From the NCBI RefSeq assembly GCF_000382205.1, contig NZ_KB907790.1, positions 434,001 to 498,000 on the forward strand: a stretch of 64,000 nt of DNA, written 5' to 3'. The number at the start of each line of letters is the position of its first letter. Position 1 is the stretch's first letter. Under the pieces are notes generated by a model. The model had not been told where the DNA came from. It saw nothing but the letters and a program-made list of their open reading frames with translations, and made no database searches. This DNA comes from Dyadobacter beijingensis DSM 21582 (GTDB taxonomy: Bacteria; Bacteroidota; Bacteroidia; Cytophagales; Spirosomataceae). The translations under genes and the position numbers were made by a program. This document shows positions 24,784 through 32,157 of the stretch, in pieces.

Positions 24784-27126
24784 TTATTTTTTGCCGGTGA
24801 ATGTGTACTGGATGCCAAAAACGAATGTTCTCGGAGCGGCCGCATTGTAAGTCGTGCGATCGGTGGCGTTGTTGCCGCGCGTCGCGTTGGTAGCGTAGAG
24901 CACGTCGGTGAGGTTGAGCACGTTCGTAAACAGCTCGATACCTTTCCAGTTGTAGCCCAGCCGCAGGTTAAGTATGTCGTAACCTTCATATTTGACGGTA
25001 TTGACCTGATTTTGATAATAGGAAGCGACGTGCTGCCATTCCACGGCCGACCGGAAATTCGGGAACCATTTGGGGTAATAGCTGACCTCGGTATTCCACA
25101 ACCAGCGCGGTGACGACGGCATATCCTTTCCATTCACATTCCTGATCGCGTCGGATTCGCGGTTGCTCAGCGTAAATTCCTCGTAGCGGTGAATTGCCGT
25201 GGTGCCGCCGAAACGGAAGAAAAGCTCCTTCGAGGGTTTGTAAGTGACCCCGAATTCCGCACCGCGGTGCAGTGTTTTTCCAGCCGATTGATAATCGTAG
25301 GAGTTATCCGGCAGCCGGACGTTGAGAAGCTCGTTGCGGCCGTTCATTTGGTAGAACGCCAGGTCGATATACACCTTATTGTTCAGCACGGAAGCCCATC
25401 CACCGATTTCGGCATTGTTGAATTCCGCAGGTTTGAGGTTATAATAAAAAAGGTCGCCATTATCCAGCGGCACGGTGCGCTTCCGGAACACCGATGTCAG
25501 GCCCGGCGGTGAAAATCCTCTCGAATAGTTGGCATAAATCCCTTTTCCTTTGCCCAGGTCATAGGTAGCGCCGATTTTCGGGGTAACCTTGCTGTACGAC
25601 TTGCTGCCGGTGGTATTGTCGAGGAAATTGGTGTAGGAAAACGACATCCGGTCGTAGCGAAGCCCGGCCGATACGCGTAGTTTGGGCAACAGCTCGAAAT
25701 CGTATTGCGTGTAGGCAGCCGTGTTTTTGATATCGGCGTCATAATCCGCATTACGAACGTCGGGGCGCTCCTGCACGATCGTGTATTTTTCAACAGATTT
25801 GCCATCCGCACGCAGCTGGGCCGCCAGGTCGATTTGGTACGACCAGTAATTGGAAGGTGAAAAATCAAAAACCGCTCCGGTGATCAGTTTGGAATTCAGG
25901 AAGTTGAAGCGCTGGCTGTGCTGGGCAAGAATGCCGAGACTTTTGAAGTCGCTTGAATTGATCTCGCCCCTGGCGGTCGTCTGGCCCGTCGTCCAGCGAA
26001 TGCCGTAGTTCGGGTTTTGCCCGTGCTCATTCTTGCGTGCAAATGCCGTTAAGAATGTCTGCGAACCGTTTTTCCAGTCTTTTTCAAGCGTCAGCCTGCT
26101 TCGGAGCGAGCTCACTTTGCGGTAGGTGAAATCCGTGGTGCTCACATATTGGCGCGAGTAAAAAGCTACGCTATCCACGCTGCCGCTTGTCTGCGAATCG
26201 TATTTGCTGTAAGCTAATGTGTAAATGAGCCGGGTAGAAGGCGTGAAATGGTATTCCAGTCGTGCATTTACTGCGTTTTTATCGTAATCGGAGCTTTTCA
26301 TCCAACTGTCGCGCTGGTTGGCCACGAAGCCGCCCACGTACACGCCGAACTTCCCGATCATTCCGCCGGCGCCGTATTGAATGCGCTTGTAGCCCCATTG
26401 GTCGGCTTGTACGCCGATTTTCGCGGTAGGCAGGATCGTGGGCCGCTGGGTGATGAAGTTGATCGCACCACCCACTGCTTCCGGGCCGTAAATGGACGAC
26501 ACGGGTCCTTTTACCACTTCCACCGAGCTGATTGCGAACTGGTTGAATTCCAGGATCGAGTTGTGGTTGAACACGCCCATCGGACGGATCGGTACGCCGT
26601 CTTCCATGTAGAGGAAGTACGCATTGGTCGTAAACGGCTGCCGGATGGCCATCGAATGCTGCTCGTTGCCGAGGTTCACCATCATCACACCCGGCACCTT
26701 GTTCACGATCTCGTACATGGCCGTAGGTTTGGCCTCGTCGATCATTCGCGGGGTGAGTTTGGAAATGGCGATGGGGCTTTCCGTGCGCAATGTGGCTTCC
26801 CGGTTCCCGGTGACAACGACCGATTGCAGGTTTTCGGCCGCTGCGTCGAGCCCGATTTTAATGCGCTTGCCGTCGATCAGTACCTCCCGTGCGGCAAACC
26901 CGACGCTGGAAATGCGTAATGTCGCATTGGAAACACCGTCTGCAAACGCGAAATGGCCGTTATTGTCGGTGATAGTGCCGAGGTTGGCGGACACGATCTG
27001 TACGGTTGCGCCGGGGATAGGTTCTTTGGTTTGGGAATCGAAAACGTCGCCTTCGATGCCCTGCGCGACGGCCGCGTGCGCGCATACATACAGGAATAGT
27101 GCCTGTAAAAATATTTTCAGGTTCAT
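24784..27126 (-). CDS. TonB-dependent receptor with carboxypeptidase-like N-domain
   Basis: A 780-residue outer membrane receptor. After a signal peptide (cleavage at VAQ, about residue 22) comes a carboxypeptidase-regulatory-like domain (GDVFDSQTKEPIPGATVQI, residues about 26-105). The plug follows, with SVVVTGNREATLRTESPIAI as a TonB-box-like start and EVVKGPVSSIYGPEAVGGAINFITQR. A 22-strand barrel then ends in aromatic FGIQYTFTGKK. This is a siderophore or metal-complex type receptor rather than SusC, because it lacks the long SusC layout and a SusD partner. It is located between the CxGKCYL protein (44-bp gap) and the PepSY gene. The substrate is probably copper or iron in complex form. 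Confidence 0.94.
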   Translation of the reverse strand: MNLKIFLQALFLYVCAHAAVAQGIEGDVFDSQTKEPIPGATVQIVSANLGTITDNNGHFAFADGVSNATLRISSVGFAAREVLIDGKRIKIGLDAAAENLQSVVVTGNREATLRTESPIAISKLTPRMIDEAKPTAMYEIVNKVPGVMMVNLGNEQHSMAIRQPFTTNAYFLYMEDGVPIRPMGVFNHNSILEFNQFAISSVEVVKGPVSSIYGPEAVGGAINFITQRPTILPTAKIGVQADQWGYKRIQYGAGGMIGKFGVYVGGFVANQRDSWMKSSDYDKNAVNARLEYHFTPSTRLIYTLAYSKYDSQTSGSVDSVAFYSRQYVSTTDFTYRKVSSLRSRLTLEKDWKNGSQTFLTAFARKNEHGQNPNYGIRWTTGQTTARGEINSSDFKSLGILAQHSQRFNFLNSKLITGAVFDFSPSNYWSYQIDLAAQLRADGKSVEKYTIVQERPDVRNADYDADIKNTAAYTQYDFELLPKLRVSAGLRYDRMSFSYTNFLDNTTGSKSYSKVTPKIGATYDLGKGKGIYANYSRGFSPPGLTSVFRKRTVPLDNGDLFYYNLKPAEFNNAEIGGWASVLNNKVYIDLAFYQMNGRNELLNVRLPDNSYDYQSAGKTLHRGAEFGVTYKPSKELFFRFGGTTAIHRYEEFTLSNRESDAIRNVNGKDMPSSPRWLWNTEVSYYPKWFPNFRSAVEWQHVASYYQNQVNTVKYEGYDILNLRLGYNWKGIELFTNVLNLTDVLYATNATRGNNATDRTTYNAAAPRTFVFGIQYTFTGKK

Positions 27127-27170
27127 TATGAGGATATAAGAGATTAAAATTCAGTTAGTTAAAGCGAATT

Positions 27171-27548
27171 TTATCTCTTGGGCGGCCGCAGCAATTTGCC
27201 CACCGGGGCGGAATAGAAAAGCAATTGGTGGAAAAAACGAACCGGCTCGCGGAACACGACGGCTTCCGGTTCAAAGCGGTAAGTGTAGGATTGAGGTGTA
27301 AATAGTTGGATAACAGGTGTATTTTGTACTTTTTGAGAAGTCTCCTTATCCTGCTTTTCCTGTTGTTGTTTGAGTTTTTTTGCGAGATAACATTTACCGT
27401 CGCAACGCAGCTCGGGCCGTTTGCGGTTTTCGCACAGCACCTTGGCAATGTATTCGCGGTTCAGTTTGAAATACGCGATCGTTCCCCACGGGCTGAGCGT
27501 GGGTAGCATAATGGCTATGAGCAATATGTATGCGATGATCGAACGCAT
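27171..27548 (-). CDS. Small membrane protein with C-x9-C-x3-C (CxGKCYL) motif, copy 2
   Basis: A 125-residue protein: an N-terminal hydrophobic segment (residues 3-26), then NREYIAKVLCENRKRPELR with Cys39, the CDGKCYL motif (Cys49, Cys53) and a lysine/glutamine-rich helix (KKLKQQQEKQDKE). The tail is Tyr/Phe-rich. It shares the exact cysteine spacing and flanking residues with the product of the gene at 29658-30071, so the two are paralogues. I recall similar uncharacterised proteins across Bacteroidota but know of no function. The three cysteines suggest metal binding, which fits its place immediately behind (0-bp gap) a MauG-type peroxidase and before the TonB receptor. Confidence 0.8.
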   Translation of the reverse strand: MRSIIAYILLIAIMLPTLSPWGTIAYFKLNREYIAKVLCENRKRPELRCDGKCYLAKKLKQQQEKQDKETSQKVQNTPVIQLFTPQSYTYRFEPEAVVFREPVRFFHQLLFYSAPVGKLLRPPKR

Positions 27549-28682
27549 TTAAAAAGATGTCCCTACGCCGGGATCGGAAAACCGTTTGTCTTTGATAAAA
27601 TCATCATCACTCAATGTTTTCAGAAAAGCGATAACCGATTGCTTTTCGGCCGCGGTGAGGCTGATCCCACGTTTCTGGCCAGCCACATTCAGCAGCGGGT
27701 CGAGGGTAGGCGATACGTAAATGCTGTCCTTATTCCCGGGTTTGTCGTTGCTGTAATGGTCAAGCACTTGTTCCAAACTCGTAAAACGGCCGTCGTGCAT
27801 GTAAGGCGCCGTCAGGCCCACATTGCGCAGGCTCGGTACTTTGAATTTCAGACGGTCGTTCTCGTTCAATGTAATCAAGTACCGGCCCTGGTCGTTGATA
27901 CGGTTTGGCGTGAGGCCGTTGTTGCGGAATTGCTGGTCGGTAAAAAGCTCGCCCGTGTGGCAGGAAGCACATTTCTGTCTGAAAACAGTGAGACCGTCCT
28001 TTTCCTGGGCCGTCAATGCGGTAACATCGCCCCGCATGTAATAATCGTATTTCGAAGTGGCCGAAACGAGCGTCATCATAAACTGCGACAGCGCCAGCAT
28101 CATCCGATCGGCGGTAATGCTATCGCTGCCGAAAGCCGCTTTGAACATTTTGGGATAATCCACTTGTTTGGTAGCACCGGCGACGGGCGTTTTTCTCAGC
28201 TTTTCGATCACGTTGGCCACCTTTTCGTCCATTTCCACCTTGTTCTGGATCGGGACGGGCGGTACCATATCAAGGGCATGCACACCGCCATCCCAGAAAA
28301 ACGAAGTGCTCCAAGCCATATTCTGCACCGCAGGGGTATTCCGCGTACCGATTCTATCGTCCACGCCGTGGCTCAGGTCATGCCCGTGGTGGGTGAATGC
28401 CGACAGCTGCTGGTGGCAGGTGCCGCAGCCGATATTGTCTGTGCGGGAGAGGATACCGTCGTAAAAGAGGAATTTGCCCAATTCGACGCCTTCCACGGTG
28501 AGCGGATTTTTGGATAAATCATAAACCGGATCGGGGAAATAGGAAGGTTTCGTCCACTGCAGGGGCGTAGGCTCATTGTCCGTCGGCGCAACGGGCCCGG
28601 GGTTGTCGGATTTCTTGCCGCAAGAAACCGCCAACGCCACCAGTGCCGCCGTGAAGATCAATATGCCTGAAACTTTCCTCAT
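27549..28682 (-). CDS. Di-haem cytochrome c peroxidase / MauG-MbnH family lipoprotein
   Basis: A 377-residue lipoprotein (lipobox LAVSC, Cys21). It contains two haem c attachment motifs, CGTCH near residue 83 and CASCH near 240, in the order and spacing of bacterial di-haem peroxidases. Further conserved pieces are YDGILSRT before the first haem, RNTPAVQN, and LRNVGLTAPYMHDGRF, the loop around the second haem. Family members either reduce peroxide (CcpA) or oxidise protein Trp/Tyr residues (MauG, MbnH). It lies 22 bp behind an MbnP-like gene, the natural partner of MbnH, so I favour an MbnH-type role: oxidising a tryptophan of MbnP. Classical peroxidase activity cannot be excluded. Confidence 0.88.
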   Translation of the reverse strand: MRKVSGILIFTAALVALAVSCGKKSDNPGPVAPTDNEPTPLQWTKPSYFPDPVYDLSKNPLTVEGVELGKFLFYDGILSRTDNIGCGTCHQQLSAFTHHGHDLSHGVDDRIGTRNTPAVQNMAWSTSFFWDGGVHALDMVPPVPIQNKVEMDEKVANVIEKLRKTPVAGATKQVDYPKMFKAAFGSDSITADRMMLALSQFMMTLVSATSKYDYYMRGDVTALTAQEKDGLTVFRQKCASCHTGELFTDQQFRNNGLTPNRINDQGRYLITLNENDRLKFKVPSLRNVGLTAPYMHDGRFTSLEQVLDHYSNDKPGNKDSIYVSPTLDPLLNVAGQKRGISLTAAEKQSVIAFLKTLSDDDFIKDKRFSDPGVGTSF

Positions 28683-28704
28683 TACCTGTCCGTAAATGCG
28701 CTAT

Positions 28705-29532
28705 CTAATTGATTTTAATCTCTTTTACACTAAACATACCGGCATAGTTGTCGGCCACGTATTTCGTCGAGTCGGTAAACATCAGCGATGGATTCTGTTT
28801 AATGCGCAACTGCGTCGGGCCGTTGAAAATTTTCAGAATATCAGCCTTGATGAGCACGTTGGAAACAATGTTCGTCGTGACGATCGCCTTTTGGCCAGGG
28901 AAATTCAGTTTGACAGTTCGGAGATTGTTGAGGGTTCTTTCCGTTCTGCCCCCGAAGAAGCCGATATGGTAATAATATTTGCCATTGGCTGTTGTGGACG
29001 AATCCGAAGAGCCTTCGAGTTTCAAAAATATGTAGCCCGGGTTCCAGGTCCAGTACATTTCCTCTTCGTTGGTGGGTCCGGCATAGATGTCGAGAATACC
29101 CTTCCGCCCGGGCGAATCCGGCTCCATGACGCTGCGGGTGCTGTCCACGCCTACCATGAACTCGATGCCGGTATAATCCCCCGTCAGTACATTCCGTATC
29201 GTCAGTTTCTGGGATGCGGCGTTGGCTTCCCGGATCATAAAATAGCTCGAATCCTGCGGCACGGTGAAGATACTGCCGTCCATTCTCGTGAGTTTGATAT
29301 TCGAAATATAGTAGTTCAGCTTGCTGACGGTGAAATCCTCGCCGGCTGCATTTACATACCGCGTACTGTCGAGCCGCAGGTCCTGGTCGCCCACGATATT
29401 ATCGAATTGCAGTTCTATCGTCCCGGTTTCAATGGGATCGGTCTCTTCCTCCTCGTCGGGAAACCGGCATGATGTTACCCATAGCCCCGACGCCATCGCC
29501 AGTGCACACAGCAATGAAATTGTACTTTTCAT
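28705..29532 (-). CDS. MbnP-family lipoprotein (copper-binding type)
   Basis: A 275-residue lipoprotein with signal peptide and lipobox (WVTSC, Cys22). Features shared with MbnP proteins are the beta-strand start (IELQFDNIVGDQDL), the KLNYYISNIKLTRMDG segment, VLTGDYTGIEFMVGVDSTR, and the signature YWTWNPGYIFLKLEG at residues 160-174, followed by YYYHIGFFGG. In methanotrophs MbnP binds copper after its Trp is converted to kynurenine by the di-haem enzyme MbnH, and the next gene here is exactly that type of enzyme. Start is placed at MKSTISLL rather than the longer frame. A 21-bp dyad lies about 80 bp upstream. Confidence 0.87.
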   Translation of the reverse strand: MKSTISLLCALAMASGLWVTSCRFPDEEEETDPIETGTIELQFDNIVGDQDLRLDSTRYVNAAGEDFTVSKLNYYISNIKLTRMDGSIFTVPQDSSYFMIREANAASQKLTIRNVLTGDYTGIEFMVGVDSTRSVMEPDSPGRKGILDIYAGPTNEEEMYWTWNPGYIFLKLEGSSDSSTTANGKYYYHIGFFGGRTERTLNNLRTVKLNFPGQKAIVTTNIVSNVLIKADILKIFNGPTQLRIKQNPSLMFTDSTKYVADNYAGMFSVKEIKIN

Positions 29533-29609
29533 GGTATTGTGTTTAATGAAAATATCGACCACACCCTTTCTGTGGGCATAGTTTAAGCCTGCAAAGATGT
29601 AAAGAGATT

Positions 29610-29630
29610 TTGTACCAACTGTTGATACAA
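29610..29630. promoter_or_regulatory. 21-bp dyad, candidate operator of the MbnP genes
   Basis: TTGTACCAAC-T-GTTGATACAA: two 10-bp half sites with 9 of 10 matching, between the first Cys-motif gene and mbnP. A weak minus-strand -7 box (CATCTTTG, 29592-29599) lies beside it. Position and symmetry fit a metal- or redox-responsive repressor site; no regulator gene is adjacent. Confidence 0.5.
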
Positions 29631-29657
29631 CTGCAAACGGGGGCGTTTTATGCTAAA

Positions 29658-30071
29658 TCAGGTGAGCGGGGGATGAAAAATATCGTCCACCGCCATGCGG
29701 GGCGTGAAGGATGGTGCCACGGAAAAAGCAGTCCTGGCCGGCAATTCGGCTACGACCGCTGTTTGTGCAAAGGAAAATACCGCACGCTGGTCCATTACCT
29801 GGTCTATCAGCCGCGACATATAGCTTTTTTCGGCCTGGCGTTTTTCCTGCTCGTCGAGCGAGGCGATGCGTTTGGCGAGGTAGCATTTGCCGTCGCAATG
29901 CATTTGCGGCCTGTTTTTATTTTTGCAAAGGTTCGCGACGATGTATTCCCTTCTGATCTCGAAATCCAGGTACAACAGCGGAATCACCCATACTTTGATC
30001 AGCATGAGGCTCAGCAGGCTGAGGGAGATCCATTGTTTGGCAGAATTTCTCACAATTTCATAAACGAACAA
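29658..30071 (-). CDS. Small membrane protein with C-x9-C-x3-C (CxGKCYL) motif, copy 1
   Basis: A 137-residue protein as read from a TTG at the 5' end; a GTG at 30051-30053 is an equally good start and gives an N-terminus better matching its paralogue. No in-frame ATG precedes the hydrophobic segment. After the membrane segment come REYIVANLCKNKNRPQMH (Cys49), CDGKCYL (Cys59, Cys63) and a charged helix (ASLDEQEKRQAEKS). Cysteine spacing and flanks are the same as in the product of 27171-27548. It is the first gene of the same-strand array leading to mbnP, 125 bp ahead of it. Function unknown; a metal-binding or assembly role is inferred. Confidence 0.75.
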   Translation of the reverse strand: MFVYEIVRNSAKQWISLSLLSLMLIKVWVIPLLYLDFEIRREYIVANLCKNKNRPQMHCDGKCYLAKRIASLDEQEKRQAEKSYMSRLIDQVMDQRAVFSFAQTAVVAELPARTAFSVAPSFTPRMAVDDIFHPPLT

Positions 30072-30096
30072 ACCGGTAGAAATGGTGTCGCGGCGG

Positions 30097-30104
30097 CAAA
30101 GGTA
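30097..30104 (-). promoter_or_regulatory. -7 promoter element at head of metal-related array
   Basis: TACCTTTG on the minus strand matches TAnnTTTG exactly and would give a leader of about 20-40 nt to the first Cys-motif gene. No clear -33 box. Confidence 0.4.
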
Positions 30105-30182
30105 ATGACGAACAGGCAGAAATTGGAGGCCACCACAGGATAATCGCCATTTTTTAGCCAGTTAGAATACAGGTATTAGGGT

Positions 30183-30190
30183 TATATTTG
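30183..30190 (+). promoter_or_regulatory. -7 promoter element of first Uma2 gene
   Basis: TATATTTG matches TAnnTTTG exactly, 18 bp before the chosen ATG, which supports the ATG over the upstream TTG in the same frame. Confidence 0.45.
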
Positions 30191-30208
30191 AGAAAAAACA
30201 CACTATTT

Positions 30209-30829
30209 ATGGCAGCATCCGCATTGGCACTTTTACAACCGATCATGTATTCAGAAGAGGAATATCTCCGGATTGAAAACGACGCTTTCGAAAAGAGCGA
30301 ATATTTTCAGGGGCAGATTATCAGCATGGCGGGAGCAACTCCGAATCATAACCGGGTTAAAGAAAATGTAGCAGTAGAGGTTGGGATTGTACTGAAACAG
30401 AACAAATCCTGCCGAAGCTCTTCCAGTGACCAGCGTATTCACATTCCGGCCAACTCGCTCTATACTTATCCCGATATTGTTATCGTTTGCGGACCGAACA
30501 AATTTTCGCCGCTGGATCGTATCACAATCACAAACCCGTCGGTCATTATCGAAGTGCTTTCCTCGTCCACGGAAGAGTACGATCGCGGCTACAAATTCAA
30601 ATTGTACCGCGACATTGAAACCTTGCAGGAATATGTGACAATAGATTCCCGCAAGCCCTACGCGCAGGTTTTCCGCCGGACAGCCGATAATCAATGGATA
30701 CTGGCCGATGACGCATTCTCACTTACCGATAACATTACCATTCAGACCATCGGCGCTACGTTGCAAATGGCCGATCTTTATGATGGTACGGAGAATGTAA
30801 GCAGTCTCTTACCCCCGGCTAAAGAGTAA
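30209..30829 (+). CDS. Uma2 family endonuclease-fold protein (DUF820)
   Basis: A 206-residue protein with the Uma2/DUF820 layout: MYSEEEYLRIEN near the start, GQIISMAGATPNHNRVKENV, SSSDQRIHIP, YTYPDIVIVCG carrying the PD aspartate of the PD-(D/E)XK nuclease fold, and PSVIIEVLSSSTEEYDRGYKFKLYRD with the ExK-like core, then QEYVTIDS. These proteins are very common in Bacteroidota and cyanobacteria, and their substrate is not established. The start is the ATG after a perfect -7 box. A related but divergent member lies at 37206-37829. Confidence 0.88.
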   Translation: MAASALALLQPIMYSEEEYLRIENDAFEKSEYFQGQIISMAGATPNHNRVKENVAVEVGIVLKQNKSCRSSSSDQRIHIPANSLYTYPDIVIVCGPNKFSPLDRITITNPSVIIEVLSSSTEEYDRGYKFKLYRDIETLQEYVTIDSRKPYAQVFRRTADNQWILADDAFSLTDNITIQTIGATLQMADLYDGTENVSSLLPPAKE

Positions 30830-30835
30830 TTTTCC

Positions 30836-30843
30836 TATATTTG
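30836..30843 (+). promoter_or_regulatory. -7 promoter element of exbB-type gene
   Basis: TATATTTG, exact match to TAnnTTTG, about 107 bp before the proton-channel ATG; predicts a leader of around 100 nt. No clear -33 element. Confidence 0.45.
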
Positions 30844-30949
30844 CCCTTTGAACAATAAGGGGCTTTTTGCTCCGTTTATGTTCAAAATTGTTTTTTGCTA
30901 GAATCGACCTCTGTTTCATTCGCTTAACCATTCACTTTTTATTTCTGAT

Positions 30950-31630
30950 ATGATGCTTCTGCAAGCACTTACTGACTCTACTGCGGCTGCACCCGTCGCT
31001 GAGCAGGGCCTTTCCGTAATCGATCTGCTCGCCAAAGGGGGGTGGGTAATGTTGCCGCTCGGATTGCTTTTCCTGGCAACCTTGTTCCTCATTATCGAAC
31101 GTTTCCTGGGTATCGGCGCTAACGGCAAGATCGAGCCGCAATTTGTGGATAACGTGAAAGATTTTATCCAGCAGGGGAACCTCAAATCCGCCGAGTCGCT
31201 TTGCAGAAACCAGCGTAATGCCGCGGGCCGCATTCTCGAACGAGCCATCGGTCGCATCGGCTACCCTATCAAGGACATTGAAACCACCATCGAAAACGCC
31301 AGCCAGATCGAGATCCAGCGCATGGAAGGTAACCTGCCTTACCTCGGGGTAATCGCCGGTATCGCGCCCATGCTCGGTTTCGTCGGTACGATTTCCGGTA
31401 TTATCCGTATTTTCTACGATATTTCGATCTCCAACGACTTCAATATCAGCACCATCGCCGGTGGTATGTATGAAAAAATGATCACTTCCGGTTCCGGTCT
31501 GATCATCGGTTTGATCGCTTACGCGGGCTACCACTTGCTGAACATGAAGATCGACCGTTTCGCATTGCGCCTGCAAATGGCGGCGTCCGATTTCCTCGAC
31601 GTGCTTTCGAAGCCGGTTGCTGCAAAATAA
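30950..31630 (+). CDS. MotA/TolQ/ExbB proton channel family protein
   Basis: A 226-residue inner membrane protein with three hydrophobic segments, at about residues 30-52, 125-150 and 170-192. LLAKGGWVMLPLGLLFLATLFLIIER is the first helix, LPYLGVIAGIAPMLGFVGTISGII the conserved channel helix with the family Pro and Thr, and SGLIIGLIAYAGYHLL the third. With the following ExbD-type protein it should form a proton-driven motor energising TonB or TolA across the envelope. Two adjacent ATG codons start the frame. The gene pair is flanked by a promoter and a bidirectional terminator. Confidence 0.92.
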   Translation: MMLLQALTDSTAAAPVAEQGLSVIDLLAKGGWVMLPLGLLFLATLFLIIERFLGIGANGKIEPQFVDNVKDFIQQGNLKSAESLCRNQRNAAGRILERAIGRIGYPIKDIETTIENASQIEIQRMEGNLPYLGVIAGIAPMLGFVGTISGIIRIFYDISISNDFNISTIAGGMYEKMITSGSGLIIGLIAYAGYHLLNMKIDRFALRLQMAASDFLDVLSKPVAAK

Positions 31631-31686
31631 GATATTGATAATCAGGCACCTTTTAGAGGTGCCCGGTTTAAAACCTCATTGTATAT

Positions 31687-32079
31687 ATGAAAATACGTCG
31701 GAAGAGCCGGTTTGCCCCGGAGGTGTTTACGCACTCGCTCAACGATATCATGTTCTTCCTGCTGTTGTTCTTTTTGATCATCTCTACGATGTCCAATCCG
31801 AACGTGATCAAACTGATGCTGCCCAAGGCGTCGGCAACGCAGCAGATGTATAAAAAGCAGATTACGCTTTCGGTTGACGAGAACAAGGCTTACTTTATAG
31901 ACAAAGAGCCGATTCCTTTTGAAAATCTGGAAGCGCAGCTGCAAACGATCTTCGCCAATGTAGAAGAGCGCACGGTGGTGCTGCGTGTGGATAAGAACCT
32001 GGCAGTTCAGGACCTCGTGGATGTACTCGAAATCGGGGCCAAGAACGATATCAAAATGGTAATGGCTACGGCTAAATAG
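31687..32079 (+). CDS. ExbD/TolR family biopolymer transporter
   Basis: A 130-residue protein with a short basic cytoplasmic N-terminus, one transmembrane helix (LNDIMFFLLLFFLIIST, about residues 18-36) containing the conserved proton-carrying Asp20, and a periplasmic domain ending in AVQDLVDVLEIGAKNDIKMVMAT. It lies 56 bp after the channel gene. Bacteroidota operons usually encode two ExbD proteins and often TonB; here there is one ExbD and no TonB, so the energy-transducing partner is encoded elsewhere. Confidence 0.91.
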   Translation: MKIRRKSRFAPEVFTHSLNDIMFFLLLFFLIISTMSNPNVIKLMLPKASATQQMYKKQITLSVDENKAYFIDKEPIPFENLEAQLQTIFANVEERTVVLRVDKNLAVQDLVDVLEIGAKNDIKMVMATAK

Positions 32080-32086
32080 ATTTTCT

Positions 32087-32112
32087 GGGAAGAAGGAAGA
32101 GGGAGAAAGGAG
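32087..32112 (+). repeat. Polypurine tract, copy 2
   Basis: A 26-nt run of only A and G directly behind the ExbD gene, sharing GGAAGAGGGAG with the tract at 15220-15245. Both lie just downstream of plus-strand stop codons. Confidence 0.6.
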
Positions 32113-32116
32113 CATG

Positions 32117-32152
32117 AAAAGGGCTTGGAGATTTGATCTTCAAGCCCTTTTT
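32117..32152. terminator. Bidirectional terminator
   Basis: AAAAGGGCTTG pairs with CAAGCCCTTTT (32141-32151), extended by AGAT/ATCT. A- and T-runs on both sides allow it to end the exbB-exbD transcript and the converging oxidoreductase. Confidence 0.8.
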
Positions 32153-32157
32153 CCTGA

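Noticed and set aside
31144..31994. Additional exact DnaA-box 9-mers at 31144-31152 and 31986-31994
   Set aside because: Both lie inside ExbB- and ExbD-coding sequence as ordinary Val-Asp-Asn/Lys codons, are isolated and have no dyad, so they are taken as chance matches.
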